From an uncultured Oscillospiraceae bacterium (GTDB lineage: Bacteria; Bacillota; Clostridia; Oscillospirales; Oscillospiraceae): DNA of 19,630 bases. The notes below the pieces were generated by a model that was not told the DNA's origin, did not search any database, and worked only from the letters and a program-made list of their open reading frames with translations. Where the stretch lies: assembly GCA_944385195.1 (NCBI GenBank), contig CALWWH010000150.1:1-19630 (forward strand), read 5' to 3'. The first letter of the stretch is position 1. Each line of letters opens with the position of its first letter. The translations under genes and the position numbers were made by a program. Below, in pieces: positions 11,891-19,422 of the stretch.

Positions 11891-12778
11891 TTATTTCAAA
11901 AATTCCTTTGCCGAGGAGGCCAGGCCCGCCAGGCCGGCAAGGTCGGAGGGGATGACCAGCTTCGTAGCTTGGCCGTTGGCAACCTTCTCCATGGTCTCAA
12001 GACCCTTGAGCTTAATGACCTGGTCGTTGGGGTTGGCCTCGTTGAGCAGCTTCAGCGCGTCAGCCAGGGCCTGCTGTACCAGCAGAATGGCCTGCGCCTC
12101 GCCATCGGCTCGGAGGATGGCGGCCTGCTTCTCCGCGTCGGCCCGGAGGATCGCGGCCTCCTTTTGGCCCTCGTCCACCAGAATGGCGGACTGCTTGGTC
12201 CCCTCGGCCTGGAGAATCGCCTGAAGGCGCTCGCGCTCGGCCTTCATCTGCTTCTCCATGGAGTTCTGGATGTCGGCGGGGGGCTGGATGTTCTTGACCT
12301 CTACGCGGTTGACCTTGATGCCCCAGGGATCGGTGGCCTCGTCCAGGATGACGCGCATCTGACCGTTGATGGTGTCCCGGGAGGTGAGGGTCTGATCCAG
12401 CTCCAGGTCGCCGATGATGTTGCGCAGGGTGGTGGCGGTCAGCGTCTCAATGGCGGCCATGGGATTTTCAACCCCGTAGGTGTAGAGCTTTGCGTCGGTG
12501 ATCTGGAAGTAGAGCACCGTGTCGATCTGCATGGTGACGTTGTCCTTGGTGATGACCGGCTGGGGCGGGTAATCCAGAACCTGCTCTTTGAGGTTGACTT
12601 TGCGGATGACGCGGTCAATAAAGGGAATTTTGAGGTGCAGGCCCACGTTCCACACGGCGTGGAAGGCGCCCAGGCGCTCTATGACGTAAGCGCGGGACTG
12701 CTGGACGATGTGGATGTTGGAGATGATGACGATGAAAGCCAACACGATGATGGCGATGACAGCGATGATAAGTTCCAC
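11891..12778 (-). CDS. Stomatin-like SPFH/Band 7 membrane protein
   Basis: 295-aa membrane-microdomain scaffold. Residues 1-20 are one hydrophobic anchor (LIIAVIAIIVLAFIVIIS). Residues about 24-185 are the SPFH/Band 7 domain (AYVIERLGAFHAVWNVGLHL, KDNVTMQIDTVLYFQITD, LRNIIGDLELDQTLTSRD, WGIKVNRVEVKNI). Residues 191-234 are four 11-residue repeats of the form A(D/E)xxKQAAILR, a hendecad coiled coil, followed by a glycine/alanine-rich tail. The start is GTG 12778, with AAGGAGG 7 bases upstream. It lies 46 bases after nfeD in one operon; SPFH and NfeD pairs are a widespread module for membrane organisation and protein quality control. A membrane protease of the NfeD1a type is not encoded here. 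QmcA/stomatin-type call is firm, exact role is not. Confidence 0.92.
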   Translation of the reverse strand: MELIIAVIAIIVLAFIVIISNIHIVQQSRAYVIERLGAFHAVWNVGLHLKIPFIDRVIRKVNLKEQVLDYPPQPVITKDNVTMQIDTVLYFQITDAKLYTYGVENPMAAIETLTATTLRNIIGDLELDQTLTSRDTINGQMRVILDEATDPWGIKVNRVEVKNIQPPADIQNSMEKQMKAERERLQAILQAEGTKQSAILVDEGQKEAAILRADAEKQAAILRADGEAQAILLVQQALADALKLLNEANPNDQVIKLKGLETMEKVANGQATKLVIPSDLAGLAGLASSAKEFLK

Positions 12779-12824
12779 GGTGATTCCTCCTTAAACACGA
12801 AATAGATTTTGATACATAGGGCTG

Positions 12825-13307
12825 TCAATTCCAAAAGGCCTTGCGCGCATTTTCCTCGTTGATGGCCTCGGGGACCGCCTCTACCAGGGAGACATAGATG
12901 TATACGCCCTCAATACGCTCGGTGTGTACCAGACTGCCCTCGGGGATGATTGTGCCGTCGATAGAGCGGGCCGACCACTCGGTGCCGCCCAGTTTGATTG
13001 CGCCCTTGTTGTGCAGCTGGTCGATGGTCTCGGTGACCAAGGCATCCACGCCGATGTTGCGCTCGGCATTGGTAGCGGTGCTCTTCGGCACGACGATACG
13101 CTTGGCCATGGGGCGCAGCAGCAGCAGCAAGACGATGGAGACAGCGAAAAAGGCGATCACCTGGACCGGCAGAGACAGCCCCATCGCGGCCAGCAGCAGC
13201 GCCACAGCCGAGCCGCCTGCAAACCACAGGGATACCATACCGGCAGTGACGGCTTCGAGGATGACAAAGAACACCAAGGCAATCAGCCAACCGACGAGTT
13301 CTACCAT
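12825..13307 (-). CDS. NfeD-like membrane protein (short NfeD1b type)
   Basis: 160-aa protein with three closely packed hydrophobic segments in the first 65 residues (VGWLIALVFFVILEAVTAGM, LWFAGGSAVALLLAAMGL, VQVIAFFAVSIVLLLLL), followed by a basic patch (RPMAKRIVV) and a C-terminal OB-fold region (about 85-150) with IGVDALVTETIDQL, GAIKLGGTEWSARS and IPEGSLVHTERIEGVYIYV, the NfeD signature. It has no serine-protease domain, so it is the short NfeD1b type, which typically sits beside and interacts with a stomatin-like SPFH protein, as here. ATG 13307 follows AAAGGAGGT at 7 bases. First gene of the operon behind a TTGACA-N17-TATACT promoter. Confidence 0.9.
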   Translation of the reverse strand: MVELVGWLIALVFFVILEAVTAGMVSLWFAGGSAVALLLAAMGLSLPVQVIAFFAVSIVLLLLLRPMAKRIVVPKSTATNAERNIGVDALVTETIDQLHNKGAIKLGGTEWSARSIDGTIIPEGSLVHTERIEGVYIYVSLVEAVPEAINEENARKAFWN

Positions 13308-13354
13308 GGGAAGGACCTCCTTTCAGGTACCGCAATGATCATTTGCTTAAGCTC

Positions 13355-13383
13355 AGTATAATCGACCCGATTCGATTTGTCAA
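13355..13383 (-). promoter_or_regulatory. Promoter of the nfeD-SPFH operon
   Basis: Reverse strand TTGACA (13383-13378), 17-bp spacer, TATACT (13360-13355). The spacer carries ATCGA and TCGAT as a small inverted repeat. Confidence 0.85.
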
Positions 13384-13440
13384 GAGGGGACGCCTTGGCA
13401 CTAAAATTGCTGAAATCAGACCAGAATCTTGATTTTTTTG

Positions 13441-13469
13441 TTGCCAAACAGAGGATTATCCGGTATACT
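13441..13469 (+). promoter_or_regulatory. Promoter of the methyltransferase / lipid kinase operon
   Basis: TTGCCA (13441-13446), 17-bp spacer, TATACT (13464-13469), about 35 bases ahead of the start codon. Confidence 0.8.
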
Positions 13470-13503
13470 TAGCGGGTGAGAATGAATGCAAGGAGAGACT
13501 GCC

Positions 13504-14640
13504 ATGGATCGCATGACTTTCACGGTACCATGCCTGTTCGGGTTAGAAGGATTGGCTGCCAATGAGCTTAGAAGGCTCGGTTTGGAGGGTGTTCAGACGG
13601 AAAACGGCAAAGTTTATTTTTCTGGGGACTGGAGCGCCTGCGCCGCGGCGAACATCGGCCTGCGCACCGGTGAGCGCATCCTGCTGCGCCTGGGCCGCTT
13701 CGAGGCGGACAGCTTTGAGGCTCTGTTCCAGGGCGTGATGGCCTGCCCACTGGAGCAGTTCATCCCCCGCAACGGCGCGTTCCCTGTTAAGGGCCACTGC
13801 CTGGACTCTCAGCTGCACTCCGTGCCCGATTGCCAGGCCATCGTGAAAAAGGCCGCGGCCCGCCGCCTGGGCCAGGCCTATGGCATCGGCTGGCTGCCAG
13901 AGGACGGCCCGACCTATCAGCTGCAATTTTCCATCATGAAAAACGTCTGCGAACTCTTTTTGGACAGCTCCGGCATTGCCCTCTATAAGCGGGGTTACCG
14001 CGCCCAGGCCGGCACGGCGCCCCTGCGCGAAACCCTGGCCGCGGCCATGGTGCAGCTGACCCACTACCGGGGCCGGGAGCTGTTTTTAGACCCTTTCTGC
14101 GGCAGCGGCACCCTGTGCATCGAGGCGGCCTGGATTGCCCGCAACCGCGCTCCCGGCCTCACGCGCCGCTTCGCCGCCGAGCGCTGGGACTGCTGCGGCG
14201 AGGGGTACTTTAAAGAAGCCCGCGCCGCGGCCAAGGCCAGGGAGTTTCACGGCCAGTACCGCATCATCGGCAGCGATATCGACCCCCAGGCCATTGCCCT
14301 GGCCCAGTCCAACGCCCAGAAGGCCGGGGTGGAGCACATCGTCAGCTTTGAGCGCGCCGACGCTCGCACCCGGCCCTATCCAGACCAGGGCGGCATCCTG
14401 TGCACCAACCCACCCTATGGCGAGCGTATGCTGGAGCAGCAGCAGGCCCGCCAGCTGATGCAGAGCTTTGGAAAGCGCGTGGCCCGGCTGCCCCAGTGGG
14501 CGATCTACGTTATCAGCTCCGACGACGGCTTCGAGGCCGCCTTCGGACGCCGCGCGGACAAGAAGCGTAAGCTTTACAATGGTATGCTCAGAAGCTACCT
14601 GCATATGTATCATAAGGAGCGTGAGGACCATGGACGCTGA
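13504..14640 (+). CDS. THUMP-domain class I RNA methyltransferase (RlmL/YpsC-like, UPF0020)
   Basis: 378-aa SAM-dependent methyltransferase acting on RNA. The N-terminus FTVPCLFGLEGLAANELRRL, then a THUMP region (about 45-155) for RNA binding, is followed by an N6-adenine/guanine-type Rossmann domain: motif I D196-P-F-C-G-S-G-T203 (SAM binding), GSDIDPQAIALAQSNAQKAG, and motif IV N302-P-P-Y-G-E-R, the base-flipping catalytic loop. Length matches Bacillus YpsC and the N-terminal part of RlmL, which makes m2G in 23S rRNA; a tRNA guanine target (TrmN type) is also possible. ATG 13504 follows AAGGAGA at 7 bases. Its last 11 bases overlap the start of the lipid kinase gene, so the two are translationally coupled. 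Confidence 0.9.
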   Translation: MDRMTFTVPCLFGLEGLAANELRRLGLEGVQTENGKVYFSGDWSACAAANIGLRTGERILLRLGRFEADSFEALFQGVMACPLEQFIPRNGAFPVKGHCLDSQLHSVPDCQAIVKKAAARRLGQAYGIGWLPEDGPTYQLQFSIMKNVCELFLDSSGIALYKRGYRAQAGTAPLRETLAAAMVQLTHYRGRELFLDPFCGSGTLCIEAAWIARNRAPGLTRRFAAERWDCCGEGYFKEARAAAKAREFHGQYRIIGSDIDPQAIALAQSNAQKAGVEHIVSFERADARTRPYPDQGGILCTNPPYGERMLEQQQARQLMQSFGKRVARLPQWAIYVISSDDGFEAAFGRRADKKRKLYNGMLRSYLHMYHKEREDHGR

Positions 14641-15553
14641 GCCAAAGCATCTGTTCCTGCTCAATCCCACCGCCGGCAAGCACAACAGCACTGCCGCTCT
14701 GGTGCCGCTCATCGAGGAACTCTGCTCGGCCCGGGGGATGGCGCATCGCATCGAGGTCACTACGTCCCACGGCCACGCAGAGCAGCTGGCCCGGGAGGCC
14801 GCTGCCTCCGGCGGGCAGTGGCGCATCTATGCCTGTGGCGGCGACGGCACCCTCAACGAGGTGGTCAACGGGGTATCAGGCTGCCCCAACGCCGCCGTGA
14901 CCATGATCCCCTGCGGCAGCGGCAATGACTTTATCCGCATCTTCTCCGATCCTTCGGCCTTTTCCGACCTGGGCCGGCTCATGGACCCGGACGAGGCCTT
15001 CTTCGATGTGATCCAGGTCAACGACCGCCTCAGCCCCGGTGTCTGCTCCGTGGGCCTGGACGCCCGCATCGGCACGGATGTGGGCCGCTTCAAACGCCTG
15101 CCGCTGGTCAGCGGCTCTGGCGCGTACATCCTGAGCATCCTATGCAATGTCTTCCGCGGCATCTCCGCCCATTACCGCATCCAGATCGACGGCCAGACGC
15201 TGGACGACCGCTTTACCCTGGCCTGCGTCTGCAATGGCAGCTGGTACGGCGGCGGATTCCACCCCATCCCCCAGGCAGACCCCGCCGACGGCCTGCTGGA
15301 TGTGCTGCTGGTCAAGGCCGTGAAGCTGCCCCAGGTGGCTGCGGTCATCGGCAGGTACAAACAGGGCCGCTACGCAGAGCTGCCTAAATTGATGCGGTAC
15401 TACCGCTGTACGGAACTGAGCCTCATGGCCGACGAACCCGTCATTGTCAATCTCGACGGGGAGACCATGATTGCAGACCACATCGTCTTCCGCATCCTGC
15501 CGGGTCAGCTGCGCTTCTTCTACCCTAAGGGCCTGTCCTGGCGAAATGAGTGA
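14630..15553 (+). CDS. Diacylglycerol kinase family lipid kinase (YegS/DgkB-like)
   Basis: 307-aa cytoplasmic or membrane-associated kinase that phosphorylates a lipid alcohol, such as diacylglycerol, with ATP. Motifs of the DAGK catalytic family: N12-P-T-A-G-K17, the phosphate-binding G70-G-D-G-T-L-N-E-V-V-N80, GSGNDF, then SVGLDARIG and CNGSWYGGGFHPIPQADPAD of the beta-sandwich domain; LDVLLVKAV, VNLDGE and the closing IVFRILPGQLRFF also match. ATG 14630 lies inside the end of the methyltransferase gene (11-base overlap) with AAGGAG 10 bases upstream. Lipid recycling from lipoteichoic-acid synthesis is the usual DgkB role in Firmicutes; here it is inference. No clear terminator follows before groES. 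Confidence 0.92.
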   Translation: MDAEPKHLFLLNPTAGKHNSTAALVPLIEELCSARGMAHRIEVTTSHGHAEQLAREAAASGGQWRIYACGGDGTLNEVVNGVSGCPNAAVTMIPCGSGNDFIRIFSDPSAFSDLGRLMDPDEAFFDVIQVNDRLSPGVCSVGLDARIGTDVGRFKRLPLVSGSGAYILSILCNVFRGISAHYRIQIDGQTLDDRFTLACVCNGSWYGGGFHPIPQADPADGLLDVLLVKAVKLPQVAAVIGRYKQGRYAELPKLMRYYRCTELSLMADEPVIVNLDGETMIADHIVFRILPGQLRFFYPKGLSWRNE

Positions 15554-15605
15554 ATATATATAAGTAAGAGCGAAATTAATACAAGTTTTTTGTGTAAAAT
15601 GACAC

Positions 15606-15634
15606 TTGCCATCTTAACGCAAACTGGGTATTAT
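15606..15634 (+). promoter_or_regulatory. Promoter of the groESL operon
   Basis: TTGCCA (15606-15611), 17-bp spacer, TATTAT (15629-15634), overlapping TATAAT (15632-15637). The CIRCE operator starts at 15643, about where transcription should begin. Confidence 0.75.
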
Positions 15635-15642
15635 AATACATG

Positions 15643-15669
15643 TTGGCACTCAAAAGCTAAGAGTGCTAA
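15643..15669 (+). promoter_or_regulatory. CIRCE operator (HrcA binding site)
   Basis: TTGGCACTC-N9-GAGTGCTAA matches the CIRCE consensus TTAGCACTC-N9-GAGTGCTAA with one change in the left arm. It covers the transcription start of groESL, the normal position for HrcA repression that is relieved on heat shock. hrcA is not in the window. Confidence 0.95.
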
Positions 15670-15721
15670 AAACATCCATAACGGGCGAACTTGCCCCTTT
15701 ATATCATAGGAGGTATATATT

Positions 15722-16006
15722 ATGAAGCTGATTCCATTGGCTGACCGCGTTGTCGTTAAGCCCGTCGAGGTCGAGGAGACCACTAAATCCGGTATCATCC
15801 TGTCTGCCGCAGCGAAGGAGAAGCCTGCTTTCTCCGAAGTCGTGGCCGTTGGCCCCGGCGGTTACGTCGATGGCGAGAAGGTTGAGATGAACGTCGCTGT
15901 TGGCCAAAAGGTTATCATTTCCAAGTATGCCGGCACCGAGATCAAGCTCGATGACGAGAACTATACCATCGTCAAGCAGAGCGATATCCTGGCTGTCGTT
16001 GAGTAA
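15722..16006 (+). CDS. groES: Co-chaperonin GroES
   Basis: 94-aa Hsp10 subunit that forms the heptameric lid of the GroEL chamber. It begins MKLIPLADRVVVKPVEVEE; the mobile loop is TTKSGIILSAAAKEKP, followed by VVAVGPGGYVDG and the KYAGTEIKLDDENYTIVKQSDILAVVE core that is typical of the family. Length is standard. ATG 15722 follows AGGAGGT at about 7 bases. First gene of the CIRCE-controlled operon, 21 bases ahead of groEL. Confidence 0.98.
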   Translation: MKLIPLADRVVVKPVEVEETTKSGIILSAAAKEKPAFSEVVAVGPGGYVDGEKVEMNVAVGQKVIISKYAGTEIKLDDENYTIVKQSDILAVVE

Positions 16007-16027
16007 TTGTTAGGAGGACACTGAATT

Positions 16028-17671
16028 ATGGCAAAGAGCATTATTTTTGGCGAGGAAGCGCGCAAGGCGCTGCTGTCTGGCATCGACCAGCTGGCCAATA
16101 CGGTTAAGATCACCATGGGGCCTAAGGGCCGCAACGTTGTCCTGGGCAAGAAGTATGGCGCACCGATGATCATCAATGACGGCGTGACCATCGCAAAGGA
16201 CATCGAGCTGGAGGACCCCTTTGAGAACATGGGCGCCCAGCTGGTCCGCGAGGTCGCCAGCAAGACCAACGACGTCGCGGGCGATGGCACCACCACCGCA
16301 ACGCTGCTGGCTCAGGCCATCATCCGCGACGGCCTGCGCAATGTCACTGCCGGCGCCAACCCCATGGTCATGCGCAAGGGCATGGAGAAGGCTGTTTCCG
16401 CTGCCATCGAGGCCATTAAGGCCAACAGCCAGCTGATTAACGGCAGCGAGAGCATCGCCCGGGTCGGCGCGGTCTCCAGCGGCGAGGAGTCTGTGGGCAA
16501 GATGATCGCCGAGGCGATGGAGAAGGTCTCCACCTCCGGCGTCATCACCATAGAGGAGTCCAAGACGGCCGAGACCTCCATTGACGTGGTCGAAGGCATG
16601 CAGTTTGACCGCGGCTATATCAGCCCCTATATGGTCACTGATACCGAGAAGATGGAGTCCGTCATCGACGATCCGCTCATCCTGATCACCGATAAGAAGA
16701 TCAGCAACATCCAGGAGATCCTGCCCGTGCTGGAGCAGATTGTCCAGGCTGGCAAGAAGCTGGTCATCATCGCAGAGGATGTCGAGGGCGACGCCCTGGC
16801 CACCCTGCTGCTCAATAAGCTGCGCGGCACCTTCGTGTGCGTGTGCGTCAAGGCGCCTGGCTACGGCGACCGCCGCAAGGAAATGCTGCAGGATATCGCC
16901 ATCCTGACCGGCGGCGAGGTCATCTCCTCTGACCTCAATATGGATCTCAAGGAGACCCAGATGTCTCAGCTGGGTTCTGCCCGCCAGATCAAGATCAGCA
17001 AGGACAACACCATCATCGTTGATGGCAACGGCGATTCGGCGCGCATCGAGGCCCGCGTCAAGGAGATCAAGGCTCAGATCGAGACCACTACCTCCGACTA
17101 CGACCGCGAGAAGCTCCAGGAGCGCCTGGGCAAGCTGGCCGGCGGCGTTGCCGTCATCCGTGTCGGCGCTCCCAGCGAGGTCGCCATGAAGGAGAAGAAG
17201 CTGCGCGTCGAGGACGCCCTGAACGCCACCCGCGCTGCGGTGGAAGAGGGCATCGTCGCCGGCGGCGGCACCGCCTTCGTCAACGCCATCCCCGCCGTTG
17301 AGGCGCTGGCTGCAACCCTGAGCGGCGACGAGAAGATCGGCGCCGGCATCATTGCCAAGGCTCTGCAGGCCCCTGTGCGCCAGATCGCCGAGAACGCTGG
17401 CCTGGACGGCTCCGTCGTCTTCGAGAAGATCAAGAACGCCGGCAAGGTCGGCTATGGCTTCGATGCGTACAACGAGGTCTACTGCGACATGATCCCCTCC
17501 GGCATCGTCGACCCGACCAAGGTCACCCGTAGCGCCTTGGAGAACGCGGCCTCTGTCGCCTCCAGCGTCCTGACCACCGAGTCCCTGGTCGTCGACAAGC
17601 CCGATCCCGCCGCTGATGCGGCCGCTGCTGCGGCTGCTGCCGGCGCTGGCATGGGCGGTGGCATGTATTAA
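16028..17671 (+). CDS. groEL: Chaperonin GroEL
   Basis: 547-aa Hsp60 chaperonin, full length, refolding substrate proteins in an ATP-driven double ring with GroES. It begins MAKSIIFGEEARKALLSGID; the ATP-binding loop is NDVAGDGTTTATLLAQ with D86, the apical domain contains QFDRGYISPYMVTD and APGYGDRRKEMLQDIA, and the second equatorial block is VEEGIVAGGGTAFVNA. The tail is an alanine run ending GAGMGGGMY, a short GGM-type tail. A mild oddity is FVCVCVKAPGYGDRR with C271 and C273, where most relatives have FxxVAVKAPGFGDRR. ATG 16028 follows AGGAGG at 10 bases. Ends the operon at a strong terminator. Confidence 0.99.
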   Translation: MAKSIIFGEEARKALLSGIDQLANTVKITMGPKGRNVVLGKKYGAPMIINDGVTIAKDIELEDPFENMGAQLVREVASKTNDVAGDGTTTATLLAQAIIRDGLRNVTAGANPMVMRKGMEKAVSAAIEAIKANSQLINGSESIARVGAVSSGEESVGKMIAEAMEKVSTSGVITIEESKTAETSIDVVEGMQFDRGYISPYMVTDTEKMESVIDDPLILITDKKISNIQEILPVLEQIVQAGKKLVIIAEDVEGDALATLLLNKLRGTFVCVCVKAPGYGDRRKEMLQDIAILTGGEVISSDLNMDLKETQMSQLGSARQIKISKDNTIIVDGNGDSARIEARVKEIKAQIETTTSDYDREKLQERLGKLAGGVAVIRVGAPSEVAMKEKKLRVEDALNATRAAVEEGIVAGGGTAFVNAIPAVEALAATLSGDEKIGAGIIAKALQAPVRQIAENAGLDGSVVFEKIKNAGKVGYGFDAYNEVYCDMIPSGIVDPTKVTRSALENAASVASSVLTTESLVVDKPDPAADAAAAAAAAGAGMGGGMY

Positions 17672-17702
17672 TCATTCATCTGCCGACTGCAAAAAACAGT
17701 TT

Positions 17703-17735
17703 GGGCGTGCTGCGATCTTCGCAGCACGCCCTTTT
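17703..17735. terminator. Terminator of groESL, shared with the convergent small gene
   Basis: GGGCGTGCTGCGA (17703-17715) pairs perfectly with 17719-17731 around the loop TCT, followed by TTTT on the forward strand. The reverse strand tail (AAACTGTTTTTT) is also T-rich, so it can serve both sides. Confidence 0.9.
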
Positions 17736-17740
17736 GCGCA

Positions 17741-17896
17741 CTACATGCCTGTCTTGTAAACGCACTCCTCAGCTTTGTGCAGTGCGCGGCCAACAGCGCA
17801 CTTTGCACTCTCCATCTGCTGGGGCATGGCCAGGCTCAGCGCCACGCCGGCGGCAGCGCCAAGACCCGCTGCGGCCAGAAAAGACTTTACCTGCAT
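17741..17896 (-). CDS. Small membrane-anchored protein of unknown function (51 aa, YtxH-like)
   Basis: 51-aa protein starting MQVKSFLAAAGLGAAAGVAL, one small-residue-rich hydrophobic helix (about 5-23), then a polar, amphipathic tail with two cysteines (SAKCAVGRAL, AEECVYKTGM). The glycine/alanine helix followed by a short cytoplasmic part resembles YtxH-like stress-associated proteins, but it is shorter. ATG 17896 follows AGGGAGGG at 6 bases, the best ribosome binding site in the area; a longer upstream start (17989) would add a non-hydrophobic leader and is less likely. It is convergent with groEL and shares its terminator. No clear promoter was found. Function unknown. Confidence 0.65.
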   Translation of the reverse strand: MQVKSFLAAAGLGAAAGVALSLAMPQQMESAKCAVGRALHKAEECVYKTGM

Positions 17897-17961
17897 TGCG
17901 ATCCCTCCCTTCGGGGATAGGATTTGCGCCCGGACGGTATCCATACACGACAATTCGAACC

Positions 17962-17990
17962 TTGGCAGGGCCGGGCTGCTGTGGTACAAT
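17962..17990 (+). promoter_or_regulatory. Promoter of the histidine phosphatase/GNAT fusion gene
   Basis: TTGGCA (17962-17967), 17-bp spacer, TACAAT (17985-17990), about 32 bases ahead of the start codon. Confidence 0.75.
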
Positions 17991-18021
17991 ATGTTAAAAG
18001 CTGCAAGTTTGGAGGCAGGCT

Positions 18022-19134
18022 ATGACGACCATCTATTTTGTGCGCCATGCCCAGGCGGAGGGAAATCTCTACCGCCGGTTTCACGGGCATTATAATTCCA
18101 ATCTGACCGAGACCGGGCGCAAACAGCTGCCGTTTTTGGCCCGGCGCTTTGCAGACATCCCTCTGGCGGCGGTGTATAGCTCCGATCTGACCCGCGCCCT
18201 GGAGACCGCGGAGGCCATCGCCGTCCCTAAGGGCCTGCGCGTGGTCACCGACCGGCGCTTTCGCGAGCGGGAGGCCGGCGCGTGGGACAACGTCCCCTTT
18301 GGGGAGCTGGAGCAGTTTCAGGCCGAGGGGTACGAGACCATGAAGCGCGACCCGCGGCTCTGGACGCCTCCCGGTGGCGAGAGCTGGCAGGACTGCACCG
18401 ACCGCTTTTTGGACGGGCTGAGCCAGCTGCTGGCAGCGCACCCGGGCCAGGCTGTCGCCGTGGTCAGCCATTCGCTGGCCCTGAAGGACCTGATGCTGCG
18501 CCTGTTTCCGGAGGCAGCGCTGCCCTACTGCGACAACACCGCCGTGAGCTGCGTGGAATACGAGGACGGACAGTACCGCCTGCGCTTTGGCAACGACAGC
18601 AGCCACGTCCCGGAGGCGCTGTCCACCTATGCCAGCCAGAGGCTCCTGCGCCAACACCCGGAGCTGCACTATAACCTCTGGTTCCGCTCGGCCCTGGGGG
18701 AGCCGGAGCGGTATATCCAGTACCGCCGGGAAGCCTGGGAGCTGGTCTATGGGGATCTGGACGGCTTCGACGGGCCGGGATTCTGGTCTACCGCGATGAA
18801 AAACTGCGAGCAGGACCCCCAAGCCCTGGTCTTTGCCATGAGCGGCGAGCAGATTGCGGGCATTTTGGAGCTGAACGTCAACGGCTACGCCGGCAAAAAC
18901 GCCGGGTACATCCCCTTTATCTATCTGCGCCAGCCGTGGCGGCACAAGGGCCTCGGCATCCAGCTGATCGGCCACGCGGCGCAGTATTTCCAGGCCCTGG
19001 GGCGCGATAAGCTTCAGCTGCGCGTGGCTCCCAGCAACGAGCCCGCCATTGGCTTTTATCAAAAATACGGCTTTCGCAAGGTGGCAGCCTCCGGCATCCG
19101 CCGCAGACTGTGGCTCATGGAAAAGAGCCTCTAA
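18022..19134 (+). CDS. Bifunctional histidine phosphatase / GNAT acetyltransferase
   Basis: 370-aa two-domain protein. Residues 1-205 are a histidine phosphatase (phosphoglycerate-mutase-like): the phosphohistidine motif is IYFVRHAQAEGN (R8, H9), then LTETGRKQ, YSSDLTRALETAEAI, the acid FREREAGAWD and the second catalytic histidine H150 in VVSHSLALKDLML. Residues about 225-370 are a GNAT acetyltransferase: GILELNVNGYAGKNAGYIPF, the acetyl-CoA loop RQPWRHKGLGIQL and LRVAPSNEPAIGFYQKYGFR, a standard GNAT ending. The two domains are in one uninterrupted frame. ATG 18022 follows GGAGG at 6 bases. Monocistronic. The phosphatase probably acts on a small phosphate ester and the acetyltransferase on a linked amine or alcohol; substrates are unknown. 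Confidence 0.9.
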   Translation: MTTIYFVRHAQAEGNLYRRFHGHYNSNLTETGRKQLPFLARRFADIPLAAVYSSDLTRALETAEAIAVPKGLRVVTDRRFREREAGAWDNVPFGELEQFQAEGYETMKRDPRLWTPPGGESWQDCTDRFLDGLSQLLAAHPGQAVAVVSHSLALKDLMLRLFPEAALPYCDNTAVSCVEYEDGQYRLRFGNDSSHVPEALSTYASQRLLRQHPELHYNLWFRSALGEPERYIQYRREAWELVYGDLDGFDGPGFWSTAMKNCEQDPQALVFAMSGEQIAGILELNVNGYAGKNAGYIPFIYLRQPWRHKGLGIQLIGHAAQYFQALGRDKLQLRVAPSNEPAIGFYQKYGFRKVAASGIRRRLWLMEKSL

Positions 19135-19205
19135 AAGCAGGCTGTCAGGAGTATTCCCATCAAAGAGCATAATCATGAAGGCATCGTTTTCTTCTGCGGC
19201 GCCCG

Positions 19206-19237
19206 GCCCTGGTACCATATGGTACCGGGGCGTTTTT
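19206..19237 (+). terminator. Terminator of the phosphatase/GNAT gene
   Basis: GCCCTGGTACC (19206-19216) pairs with 19221-19231 around ATAT, with one T-G wobble, followed by G and five T residues. It lies about 70 bases after the stop codon. Confidence 0.85.
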
Positions 19238-19270
19238 CGACCAAAGCAGGGCCTACCTGTCAGGACGGCT

Positions 19271-19300
19271 TTGTTTTATATGCACAATTTATGGTATGAT
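19271..19300 (+). promoter_or_regulatory. Candidate promoter of the lipoprotein gene
   Basis: TATGAT at 19295-19300 with TTGTTT at 19271-19276 (18-bp spacer). Other -10-like words (TATAAT 19315-19320, TATAAA 19341-19346) follow in the AT-rich stretch, so the exact start is uncertain. Confidence 0.4.
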
Positions 19301-19422
19301 ATTATATGAGAATTTATAATAGACAAACAGCGGTATACGGTATAAAATGGTAATTAAGGAAGTGGTAATATTCGCTGGCCTGGTAGGTACAGCCTGTTCC
19401 AGGAGGGGACGGAGGGAACGGT

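Noticed and set aside
11876..12805. 309-codon open frame on the forward strand
   Set aside because: Antisense to the stomatin-like gene; L/G/D/V-rich shadow, no ribosome binding site.
17887..19218. 443-codon open frame on the reverse strand
   Set aside because: It is antisense to the phosphatase/GNAT gene, whose motifs are clear. The antisense peptide is rich in G, A, V, Q and R without family motifs, as expected for a GC-rich shadow frame.
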